A DNA stretch of 51,962 nt, from assembly GCF_007992075.1 (NCBI RefSeq), contig NZ_BJZO01000017.1, forward strand, positions 1 through 51,962, in the 5' to 3' direction. The stretch is from Pararhodospirillum oryzae. GTDB lineage: Bacteria > Pseudomonadota > Alphaproteobacteria > Rhodospirillales > Rhodospirillaceae. Below, in pieces: positions 19,139 to 26,614 of this stretch. Position 1 is the stretch's first letter, and each line of letters opens with the position of its first letter. Below the pieces are notes generated by a model. The model had not been told where the DNA came from. It saw nothing but the letters and a program-made list of their open reading frames with translations, and ran no database searches. Position numbers and translations under genes: made by a program.

Positions 19139-19717
19139 ATGTCCCATCTTAAAAGTGGTCTTGCGTCCTCCCGTCGCTTTCGGGCGGGAGTGGCGGGAAT
19201 GGCGGGTCTCCTGGCCCTGACGCTCACGGCCTGCGAGGGCTCGAAGGCGGTCTATCCCGAAACCGATCGCAGCACCGGCCAGCGGGTCATGGTCGATCCC
19301 GCCAATCCGCCCGAGCGCAAGGGCCTGTTTGGTCCGGGCGGGCTGAGCCTGCTGGGCGACGACAAAAGCAAGGAAGACGCCGGCGCCACCGGCGTGGGCG
19401 TGAACAGCTTCCTGTGGCGGGCGTCGCTCGACACCATTGCCTTCATGCCCCTGACCTCGGCCGATCCGTTTGGCGGCGTGATCCTGTCGGACTGGTATTC
19501 CCCGCCCGGCGCGCCCGACGAGCGCTTCAAGGCCAATGTGTACATTCTGGGCAAGGGCCTGCGCGCCGATGGCATCAAGGTGGCGGTGTTCCGCCAGACC
19601 CGCGACGCCCGGGGCACCTGGACCGAGGCGCCGGTCAACGCGCGCATGGCCTCCGACATGGAAAACATCATCCTCACCCGGGCGCGGCAGCTGCGCCTGG
19701 CCGTGCTGGAAAAGTGA
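19139..19717 (+). CDS. DUF3576 lipoprotein
   Basis: A 192-residue predicted lipoprotein: the signal peptide ends in LTLTAC with the lipobox Cys at about residue 32. The mature part has the DUF3576 pattern common in alphaproteobacteria: [20 protein letters not shown], then [20 protein letters not shown] and a C-terminal [15 protein letters not shown]. Its function is unknown. It is probably an outer-membrane-linked protein, since it precedes leuS-lptE in this order, as in related genomes (recollection). The ATG at 19139 gives the standard lipoprotein N-terminus. Confidence 0.85.
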   Translation: MSHLKSGLASSRRFRAGVAGMAGLLALTLTACEGSKAVYPETDRSTGQRVMVDPANPPERKGLFGPGGLSLLGDDKSKEDAGATGVGVNSFLWRASLDTIAFMPLTSADPFGGVILSDWYSPPGAPDERFKANVYILGKGLRADGIKVAVFRQTRDARGTWTEAPVNARMASDMENIILTRARQLRLAVLEK

Positions 19718-19796
19718 CCCCCGGGCGGCGGTTCGAACGGGGGGGCCGCCCGCCTTCTTCCCCTTCCCCGACGTATTAAGGAAGGCACCCCTTAGA

Positions 19797-22385
19797 ATGG
19801 CGTCCGAGGACCGCTACTCCTTCAGGGAAACCGAAGCCCACTGGCAACGCGTCTGGACCGAAGCCGGCTGCTTCAAGGCCGTCGTCGATCCCGCCCGGCC
19901 CAAGTACTACGTCCTGGAAATGTTCCCCTATCCGTCGGGGCGCATCCACATGGGCCACGTGCGCAACTACACGCTGGGGGACGTGGTGGCCCGCTTCAAG
20001 CGGGCCCAGGGTTTCAATGTCCTGCATCCCATGGGCTGGGACGCCTTTGGCCTGCCGGCCGAGAATGCCGCCATCCAGCGGGGCGTCCATCCGGGAGAGT
20101 GGACCCGGCGCAACATCGCCGTGATGCGCGACCAGTTCCGGCCGATGGGTCTGTCCATCGACTGGGACCGCGAGGTCAGCACCTGCGAACCCGCCTACTA
20201 CAAGCACGAACAGAAGATGTTCCTGGACTTCGTGAAGGCCGGCCTGGCCTACCGCAAGGAGTCCTGGGTCAACTGGGACCCGGTGGAACACACCGTGCTG
20301 GCCAACGAACAGGTGATCGACGGCAAGGGCTGGCGCTCGGGCGCGCCGGTCGAGCGGCGCAAGCTGTCGCAATGGTTCTTGCGCATCACCGCCTACGCCC
20401 AGGATCTGCTCGACTCCATCGCCACCTTGGACCGCTGGCCGGACAAGGTGCGCCTGATGCAAACCAACTGGATCGGGCGTTCGGAAGGGGCGCGGGTGCG
20501 CTTCCCCCTGGTCGGGCGCGACGACAGCCTTGAGGTGTTCACCACCCGGCCCGACACGCTGTTTGGCGCCTCGTTCTGCGCCATTTCGGCCAATCATCCC
20601 CTGGCGAGCGAACTGGCGGCAACCGACGGCGCCCTGGCCGAGTTCATTGCCGAATGCGGCCGCATGGGCACCAGCGAAGCCGACATCGAAACCGCCGAGA
20701 AGAAGGGCTACGACACCGGCTTGCGGGTGCGTCATCCCTTCGTGGCCGATGCGACCTTGCCCGTGTACGTGGCCAACTTCGTGCTGATGGAATACGGCAC
20801 CGGGGCGATCTTCGGCTGTCCGGCCCATGATCAGCGCGACATGGATTTCGCGCGCAAGTATGGCCTGGCCGTGACCACGGTGGTGGCCCCGGTGGGCGAG
20901 GACGCCGAAGCCTTCGCCGCCCGGCAGGACCAGAGCACCGAGGCGTTCACGGGCGACGGCGTGGCCATCCGCTCGGAATTCCTGAACGGCTTGTCGGTGG
21001 CCGAGGCCAAGGCGGCGGCGATCGCGCGCATCGCCGAGCTGGGCCTGGGCGAGGGCGTGGTGCAGTTCCGCCTGCGCGACTGGGGCGTGTCGCGCCAGCG
21101 CTACTGGGGCTGCCCGATCCCCATGATCCATTGCGATCACTGCGGCATCGTGCCGGTGCCCGAGGATCAGTTGCCGGTGCAACTGCCCGACGACGTGACC
21201 TTCGACAAGCCCGGCAACCCGCTGGATCATCATCCCACCTGGAAGCATGTGAACTGTCCGGTGTGCGGCCGCCCGGCCCGGCGCGAAACCGACACCTTCG
21301 ACACGTTCTTTGAAAGCTCGTGGTATTTCGCGCGCTTCTGCTCGCCCCAGACCGACGACGTGGCCTTCGATCGCGCGGCCGTGGACTACTGGCTGCCGGT
21401 GGATCAGTACGTGGGCGGCGTCGAACACGCGGTGTTGCACCTTTTGTACTCGCGCTTCTTCACCCGGGCCTTGCGGGAGTGCGGCTATCTGGGCCTGGCC
21501 GAGCCTTTTGCCGGCCTGTTTACCCAGGGCATGATCTGCCATGAAACCTACCGCGCGCCCGATGGCGGTTGGATGGGGCCCGACGACATCACCCGCACCG
21601 CCGACGGGCTGGTGGTCCGGGCCAGGGACGGGGCACCGGTCACGGTGGGCCGCTCGGAAAAGATGTCGAAGTCCAAGATGAACGTGGTCGATCCCACCGC
21701 CACCTTGGAATCCCATGGCGCCGACGCCGCGCGGCTGTTCATGCTCTCCGACTGCCCGCCCGAACGGGACATGGACTGGTCGGACGCGGGCATTGATGGC
21801 GCGTCGCGCTACATTGCCCGCCTGTGGCGCCTCGCCACCCAGCCGCCCGTGGATCTGGGGCCGGCGGGGGCTCCCCTGCCCGACACCTTGTCGCCGGCGG
21901 CCGAGGCCTTGCGCCGTCAGGCGCACAAGACCATGGCCGGGGTCACCGAGGACCTGGAGAAGTTCCGCTTCAACAACGCGGTCGCCCGCGTGCGCGAGCT
22001 GACCAACGCCCTTGCCGCCCTTGATCCGGCCACCCCGGACGCGGGCCCGGTGGTGCGCTTCGCCCTGGAAACGGTGGTGCGTCTGGCCGCGCCCATGATT
22101 CCGCACATCGCGGAAGAAGTGTGGCGGCTGCTGGGCCACGACACCGTGCTGGCGACCACGCCGTGGCCGCAATGGTCCGAGGAGGCCTTGCGCGACGACG
22201 TGATCACGGTGGTGGTCCAGGTGTGTGGCAAGCGGCGCGGCAGTGTTGACCTTCCCGTGGATGCGCCGGAGGATCAGGCCCGGGCGGCGGCCCTGGCCCT
22301 GCCAACGGTGATCGCGCAGGTGGGCGACAAGCCGGTGCGCAAGGTGATCCTGGTTCCCAACCGGATCATCAACATTATTGTCTAA
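19797..22385 (+). CDS. leuS: Leucyl-tRNA synthetase
   Basis: Class I aminoacyl-tRNA synthetase, 862 residues. The HIGH-type motif is HMGH (residues 51-54) within [16 protein letters not shown], and KMSKS is near residue 621. An editing (CP1) domain is present between them, with [12 protein letters not shown] and [18 protein letters not shown] zinc-type CxxC pair ([16 protein letters not shown]) is visible. The C-terminal [19 protein letters not shown]-like end is complete. The ATG at 19797 follows AAGGAAGG (19778-19785). It is followed by a hairpin and then lptE and holA. Confidence 0.98.
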   Translation: MASEDRYSFRETEAHWQRVWTEAGCFKAVVDPARPKYYVLEMFPYPSGRIHMGHVRNYTLGDVVARFKRAQGFNVLHPMGWDAFGLPAENAAIQRGVHPGEWTRRNIAVMRDQFRPMGLSIDWDREVSTCEPAYYKHEQKMFLDFVKAGLAYRKESWVNWDPVEHTVLANEQVIDGKGWRSGAPVERRKLSQWFLRITAYAQDLLDSIATLDRWPDKVRLMQTNWIGRSEGARVRFPLVGRDDSLEVFTTRPDTLFGASFCAISANHPLASELAATDGALAEFIAECGRMGTSEADIETAEKKGYDTGLRVRHPFVADATLPVYVANFVLMEYGTGAIFGCPAHDQRDMDFARKYGLAVTTVVAPVGEDAEAFAARQDQSTEAFTGDGVAIRSEFLNGLSVAEAKAAAIARIAELGLGEGVVQFRLRDWGVSRQRYWGCPIPMIHCDHCGIVPVPEDQLPVQLPDDVTFDKPGNPLDHHPTWKHVNCPVCGRPARRETDTFDTFFESSWYFARFCSPQTDDVAFDRAAVDYWLPVDQYVGGVEHAVLHLLYSRFFTRALRECGYLGLAEPFAGLFTQGMICHETYRAPDGGWMGPDDITRTADGLVVRARDGAPVTVGRSEKMSKSKMNVVDPTATLESHGADAARLFMLSDCPPERDMDWSDAGIDGASRYIARLWRLATQPPVDLGPAGAPLPDTLSPAAEALRRQAHKTMAGVTEDLEKFRFNNAVARVRELTNALAALDPATPDAGPVVRFALETVVRLAAPMIPHIAEEVWRLLGHDTVLATTPWPQWSEEALRDDVITVVVQVCGKRRGSVDLPVDAPEDQARAAALALPTVIAQVGDKPVRKVILVPNRIINIIV

Positions 22386-22388
22386 GGC

Positions 22389-22418
22389 AAAGGGCCGGGC
22401 CCCGGGGTCCGGCCCTTT
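22389..22418 (+). terminator. Hairpin between leuS and lptE
   Basis: Perfect 10-bp stem AAAGGGCCGG (22389-22398) with CCGGCCCTTT (22409-22418), immediately after the leuS stop, followed by CCCCTTGTTCC. It is a terminator, or a partial terminator that adjusts lptE-holA expression. Confidence 0.7.
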
Positions 22419-22447
22419 CCCCTTGTTCCAACCAGGAGGCCTGACCG

Positions 22448-23017
22448 GTGTCGCCCGTGCTGTCCCGTCGCCGTGCTGGCGTTTCCCTGGCCCTGGGGGC
22501 CCTTGGCCTGGCCGGATGCGGTTTTCGCTCGGCCCTGGCCGACCGGCCGGGTCCGGGGGGGACCGCGTCGGTCCCGGCCCTTCTGGGCCTGATCTACGTT
22601 CACCGGGTTGAATCGGGGGGCGACGACGACACCCGGCTGGCCCAGGCGCTGCGCAATGCCCTGCTCGACCGAATGGGGTTGCCCGACCGGCCGGCGTTTG
22701 GCCTGGCGATTTCGGTGCGCCGCGCGCTCACGGGCAGCGGGATCAACCTGGCCGGCAAGATCACCCACCAGACCCTGACCGCCAACGCCACCTTCACGCT
22801 GCGCGCCTTGAACCAGGAAGGGGCCGAGGCGCCGCGCGATCTGGTGTTTGGGACGGAATCGGCGTGGTCGTCGTTTGACCGCCTGGATTCCCCGTTCGCC
22901 GACCGGGTGGCGGTGCGCGATCTCGACGACCGGGTGGCGCATTCCCTGGCCGATCAGATTTACACCCGGATCGCCGCCTATTTCGTCGAGGTGGGCGGCC
23001 CCACCCGGCGCGGCTAG
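22448..23017 (+). CDS. lptE: LPS assembly lipoprotein LptE
   Basis: Outer-membrane lipoprotein that plugs LptD and helps insert lipopolysaccharide. The product has 189 residues. A short Arg-rich signal peptide and the lipobox LGLAGCGFR are seen near residue 25. The mature part is small and beta-rich, with the family's C-terminal SLADQIYTRIAAYF. The start is a GTG at 22448 with AGGAGG 9 nt upstream. The location leuS-lptE-holA is the conserved neighbourhood in proteobacteria, which supports the assignment since LptE is poorly conserved in sequence. Confidence 0.9.
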   Translation: MSPVLSRRRAGVSLALGALGLAGCGFRSALADRPGPGGTASVPALLGLIYVHRVESGGDDDTRLAQALRNALLDRMGLPDRPAFGLAISVRRALTGSGINLAGKITHQTLTANATFTLRALNQEGAEAPRDLVFGTESAWSSFDRLDSPFADRVAVRDLDDRVAHSLADQIYTRIAAYFVEVGGPTRRG

Positions 23018-23037
23018 GGCGTGCCCGGAAACGGCCC

Positions 23038-24075
23038 ATGAAGCTGACCGGCGCCTTGATTCAGACCTTTTTGAAAACGCCCGACCCCAAGGTACGGGCG
23101 GTGCTGGTGTATGGCGCCGACGAAGGGCTGGTGCGCGAACGCCTCGATCGTCTGCTGCGCACCGTGGTGGACGACCCGGGCGACCCGTTTCGGGTGTGCG
23201 AGCTGACCGGCGACGACCTGACCCGCGATCCCGCCCGTCTGGCCGACGAGGCGGCGGCCCTGTCGATGACCGGGGGGCGGCGGGTGGTGCGGGTGCGCGA
23301 CGTGGGCGACGCGCACGCCTCGCGGCTCAAGCCCTTCTTGGAACACCCGATGGGCGAGGCCCTGGTTTTGGTGCAAGGGGGCACGCTGGGGGCGCGCTCC
23401 AGCTTGCGGGTGCTGTTCGAGGGCAGCCCGATCGCCGCCGCCCTGCCCTGCTACGCCGACGAAGGCCGGACCCTGGAAACCGTGATCCGCGACATGCTGG
23501 CGGCGGCGGGGCTGGCGGCGGATTCGGAGGTCATGGGGTTCCTGACCGATCAGCTGGGGGGCGATCGGGCGCTGACCCGCTCGGAAATCGACAAGCTGAT
23601 CACCTATTGCGGGCGCAAGGACCGGGTGGAACTGGCCGATGCCCAGGCCTCGGTGGGCGACACCGCCCGCCTGGAGATGGACGATCTGGTCCACGCGGTG
23701 GCCGAGGGCGAGGCGGCGCGGGCGCTGCGGGTGCTTGATCGCCAGCGCCGCGAGGGCACGGCGGCCGTGGCCCTGGTTCGCGCCCTGGCCCGCCATTTCA
23801 TGCGCCTGCATCAGGTGGCGGGACTGGTCGCCGAGGGCCGATCCTTGGAACAGGCGATGGCCACGCTGAAGCCGCCGGTGATCTTCACCGCCAGTGCCCG
23901 CTTCCGGGCCCAGGCCTCGGCGTGGCCGGTGGCGCGCCTCGCGCAGGCGCTGGAGTTGATCCTGGAAGCCGAAATCGACCTGAAATCCAGCGGCGTGGTG
24001 GAACGCTCCACCCTGGAACGCCTGGTGCTGCGCCTGACCCGGGCCGCCCAGGCCTCGCGGCCCCGGCGGCGATGA
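23038..24075 (+). CDS. holA: DNA polymerase III delta subunit
   Basis: Clamp-loader subunit that opens the beta sliding clamp. The product has 345 residues, the usual length. N-terminal pattern FLKTPDPKVRAVLVYGADEG and LVRERLDRLL, then DDLTRDPARLADEAAALSMTGGRRVVRV, match HolA; a helical C-terminus (ALVRALARHFMRLHQVAGLV) forms the oligomerisation collar. The ATG at 23038 is 21 nt after lptE and probably co-transcribed with it. Confidence 0.95.
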   Translation: MKLTGALIQTFLKTPDPKVRAVLVYGADEGLVRERLDRLLRTVVDDPGDPFRVCELTGDDLTRDPARLADEAAALSMTGGRRVVRVRDVGDAHASRLKPFLEHPMGEALVLVQGGTLGARSSLRVLFEGSPIAAALPCYADEGRTLETVIRDMLAAAGLAADSEVMGFLTDQLGGDRALTRSEIDKLITYCGRKDRVELADAQASVGDTARLEMDDLVHAVAEGEAARALRVLDRQRREGTAAVALVRALARHFMRLHQVAGLVAEGRSLEQAMATLKPPVIFTASARFRAQASAWPVARLAQALELILEAEIDLKSSGVVERSTLERLVLRLTRAAQASRPRRR

Positions 24076-24173
24076 GCGAGAGGGTGCCCGGGCAAGGCGG
24101 GCAGCGCGTTGTGTCCGCTCCCCCCTGAAGTGGGCAGACTCTAGTAGACAAGAAGGGGGCAAGGGAATAAGGC

Positions 24174-24197
24174 AAGGGGCCCGAGGGAGGGCCCCTT
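24174..24197 (-). terminator. Terminator of the small membrane protein gene
   Basis: Perfect 9-bp stem AAGGGGCCC (24174-24182) with GGGCCCCTT (24189-24197), 14 nt after the stop on the minus strand, followed there by GCCTTATTCCCTTG. It could also serve holA from the other side. Confidence 0.6.
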
Positions 24198-24210
24198 CAG
24201 GCGCTCCCGG

Positions 24211-24384
24211 CTAGATCGAGGCGCGGGGGCCGATGAAAAACCAGGTGATGAACCCGACCCCGGGCACCAGAAGCAGCGCCAGCCACAACGCCTTCGCGAA
24301 CGAGGAAATGGTACGGCAGACCACGACGTTGGTCCCCGCCCACACGAAGCAGCCCAGCAAAATGAAAAAGCCAATGACTTGCAT
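24211..24384 (-). CDS. Small two-helix membrane protein (PLDc_N-like)
   Basis: A 57-residue protein with two hydrophobic helices (QVIGFFILLGCFVWAGTNVV and LWLALLLVPGVGFITWFFIG) and a short charged end. The second helix with P-x-x-G-x-x-x-W-F and a terminal GPR resembles the PLDc_N domain, the membrane anchor of cardiolipin synthases, here standing alone. The ATG at 24382-24384 follows AAGGG about 9 nt upstream. Its role is unknown; it is monocistronic between holA (convergent) and the M23 peptidase (divergent). Confidence 0.7.
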   Translation of the reverse strand: MQVIGFFILLGCFVWAGTNVVVCRTISSFAKALWLALLLVPGVGFITWFFIGPRASI

Positions 24385-24904
24385 GACCGTGCGCCCTTGT
24401 TGGTGTGGGGTCCTGGCGAGGTCCCCCCTTCCGTCCTTTTGAACAGGGCCCGCCGGCCCCATTCCCCGCCTTCGCCAGAAGGGCTTGAACCCAGGCGTGA
24501 TGTCAAGAGACGGCGAGGGGCGCCTTGTCGCTCTCTTTCCTTGTCGCGTCGCAACAAAACAAGCGGGGCGTCCCGTCGACCGGCGGACGGACGTTAACGG
24601 TTTGTCCCATTCGACTCCACGGGGCGGGGCGGTATCCGAGTCTCTGTAGACCTGGCATTAATCTTTGTTTGCAAATGGATGCGCTGGACATTTTCATGTG
24701 TCACATCATGATGTTGCGCTTCAAGATGACCCCACGGCGTTTAAGGTTTGACAAGGGGCCCGCTGCTTCCGCATTCTCCGCGCAGGGAACACGGCTTGGA
24801 GCGTGGGCTGGCAACGGTCGTTTTCATTCCCGGCGCATGATCCTTGGATCAGGCCGGCCACCCGCCGCAAGACACCAACGCCAAACCAGACGGGGAGTTC
24901 CACG
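24385..24904. other. Intergenic region before the M23 peptidase
   Basis: 520 nt between divergent genes. The stretch at about 24640-24740 is AT-richer than the flanks. It holds the 11-bp palindrome ATGTGTCACAT and one TTTGCAAA. TTGACA at 24748-24753, with a weak CATTCT 18 bp later (24772-24777), may be the peptidase promoter. I found no tRNA, small gene or riboswitch. Confidence 0.4.
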
Positions 24905-26521
24905 ATGACACCGACCGCGAGGCCGGTCCTCTTCACCCTATTGGGGTCTCTTGTGGGGGCCACGTGCGGAACCCTGGCCTATTTCGGGGCCGGGTTGGGT
25001 CCCCTCCCGGGAACGGGGGGGACGGGGGATCCGCAACCGGCTCAGGTGGCGCTGGCGACCCCCCTGCCCGGGGATGGGGGTCAGGATCTGCCCCTGGCCC
25101 TGCGCGAGGAGGATCACCTGGCCACGGTGGCCCCGCGTTCGTTCGCCGCGACCCTTCCCACCGCCCCCTCGGCCTCCCCGGGGACCGAAAAGCGCCAGGA
25201 AGACACCCCGGAACCGCTTTCTCCCTGGACCACCCACGATACACTGCCCTCGGCGGACGAGGCCGAAGGCACCGACACCACCGCCCTGGATGATCCTGGG
25301 GATCCCGGCGACCTCGTTTCCGACACCGACGACGCCGACGCCTCCCCCGCCGTGGCGGACGGCGCACCCCCCGACTCCTCCGACACCGCCAGCTCCGGCC
25401 CGATCGAAGTCACCTTGACCGTGGCCTCGGGCGAAACCCTGATGGGCCTGCTGATCGACCAGGACGTGGATCGCGGCCTTGCCCAGGCGGCGGTGGAAGC
25501 CCTGCGTCCGGTGTTCGATCCGCGCGCCCTGCGCGCCGGCCAGGAAGTGACCCTTTCCTACACCTCGTCGTCGGCCGACGATCTGAAATGGCAAGGCCTC
25601 AGCTTCGAGCCCTCGGTGGGCACCACCGTTTCCCTGGCCCGGGCCGACGATGACACCATCACGGTGGACAAGCAGCAAGCGCCGCTGGTGCGCCGGGTGG
25701 CCCGCTACGATGGCACCATTCATTCCAGCTTTTTCGAGGCGGGGATGAAGGCCGGCGCGCCGCAACGGGTCCTGGCCGACATGATCCGCATCTTTTCATA
25801 CGACATCGACTTCCAGCGTGACCTGCGCGAGCAAGACACGTTCGAGATGTTCTTTGAGCAGATGGATACCGACGACGGCCGCACGGTGCGCACCGGTGAC
25901 CTGCTCTATGCCTCGATGACCGTTTCCGGCAAGCGCTACAGCCTGTACCGCTTCGAGGACTCCGACGGCGGCGTTGATTATTACAACGAAAAGGGCGAGG
26001 GGATCCGCAAGGCCCTGCTGCGCACGCCCATCAACGGCGCCCGGCTTTCGTCGGGCTTTGGCATGCGCCGCCACCCGATTCTGGGCTATTCCAAGATGCA
26101 CAAGGGCGTGGACTTCGCCGCGCCCACCGGCACCCCGATTTATGCCGCCGGTGATGGCGTGATCGAACGCGCCGGTCCGACCAACGGCTATGGCAACTAT
26201 ATCCGCCTGCGCCACACCGCCGAGTTTTCCACCGCCTACGGTCACATGAGCCGGTTCGCAAGCGGCATGCGCCCGGGCGTGCGCGTGCGCCAGGGGCAGG
26301 TGATCGGTTTCGTGGGCAGCACCGGCCGCTCCACGGGGCCGCACCTGCATTATGAAATCCTGCGCGGCAATGCCCAGGTCAACCCGATGAACGTCCGCTT
26401 CGCGGCCAGCAAGGCCCTGCTGGGCAAGGATCTGGCGGCCTTCCGCAAGGAACGCGAGCGCATCGCCGTGGCCTTCCGCAACACGCCCTCGGGCACCAAG
26501 GTGGCCAGCGCGGCGCATTAA
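24905..26521 (+). CDS. M23 family murein endopeptidase (MepM/NlpD-like)
   Basis: A 538-residue periplasmic peptidoglycan hydrolase. One N-terminal transmembrane segment (PVLFTLLGSLVGATCGTLAYFGAGLG) anchors or exports it. An acidic Pro/Thr/Asp-rich linker runs to about residue 165. A LysM/OapA-type region follows (LTVASGETLMGLLIDQDVD), and then the LytM domain with zinc ligands in KMHKGVDFAAPTGTPIYAA and GPHLHYEI. All ligands of an active metallopeptidase are present. The ATG at 24905 follows GGGGAG with an 8-nt spacer. A very strong terminator follows. Confidence 0.93.
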   Translation: MTPTARPVLFTLLGSLVGATCGTLAYFGAGLGPLPGTGGTGDPQPAQVALATPLPGDGGQDLPLALREEDHLATVAPRSFAATLPTAPSASPGTEKRQEDTPEPLSPWTTHDTLPSADEAEGTDTTALDDPGDPGDLVSDTDDADASPAVADGAPPDSSDTASSGPIEVTLTVASGETLMGLLIDQDVDRGLAQAAVEALRPVFDPRALRAGQEVTLSYTSSSADDLKWQGLSFEPSVGTTVSLARADDDTITVDKQQAPLVRRVARYDGTIHSSFFEAGMKAGAPQRVLADMIRIFSYDIDFQRDLREQDTFEMFFEQMDTDDGRTVRTGDLLYASMTVSGKRYSLYRFEDSDGGVDYYNEKGEGIRKALLRTPINGARLSSGFGMRRHPILGYSKMHKGVDFAAPTGTPIYAAGDGVIERAGPTNGYGNYIRLRHTAEFSTAYGHMSRFASGMRPGVRVRQGQVIGFVGSTGRSTGPHLHYEILRGNAQVNPMNVRFAASKALLGKDLAAFRKERERIAVAFRNTPSGTKVASAAH

Positions 26522-26545
26522 ACCGGTCGTCGTTGCAAGGCTTGA

Positions 26546-26578
26546 GGGGGGAAGCGCTCGCCGCTTCCCCCCTTTTTT
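26546..26578 (+). terminator. Strong rho-independent terminator after the M23 gene
   Basis: 11-bp stem GGGGGGAAGCG (26546-26556) with CGCTTCCCCCC (26562-26572), then TTTTTT (26573-26578). Confidence 0.95.
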
Positions 26579-26614
26579 GCGATCGGCGGCCGGGGCCGCG
26601 CGATCGGTTTTGGC

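Noticed and set aside
24667-24674. TTTGCAAA, like the PccR/ScfR-type site for propionyl-CoA genes
   Set aside because: It is a single copy, 18 kb from pccAB and in front of a peptidase; chance occurrence is likely.
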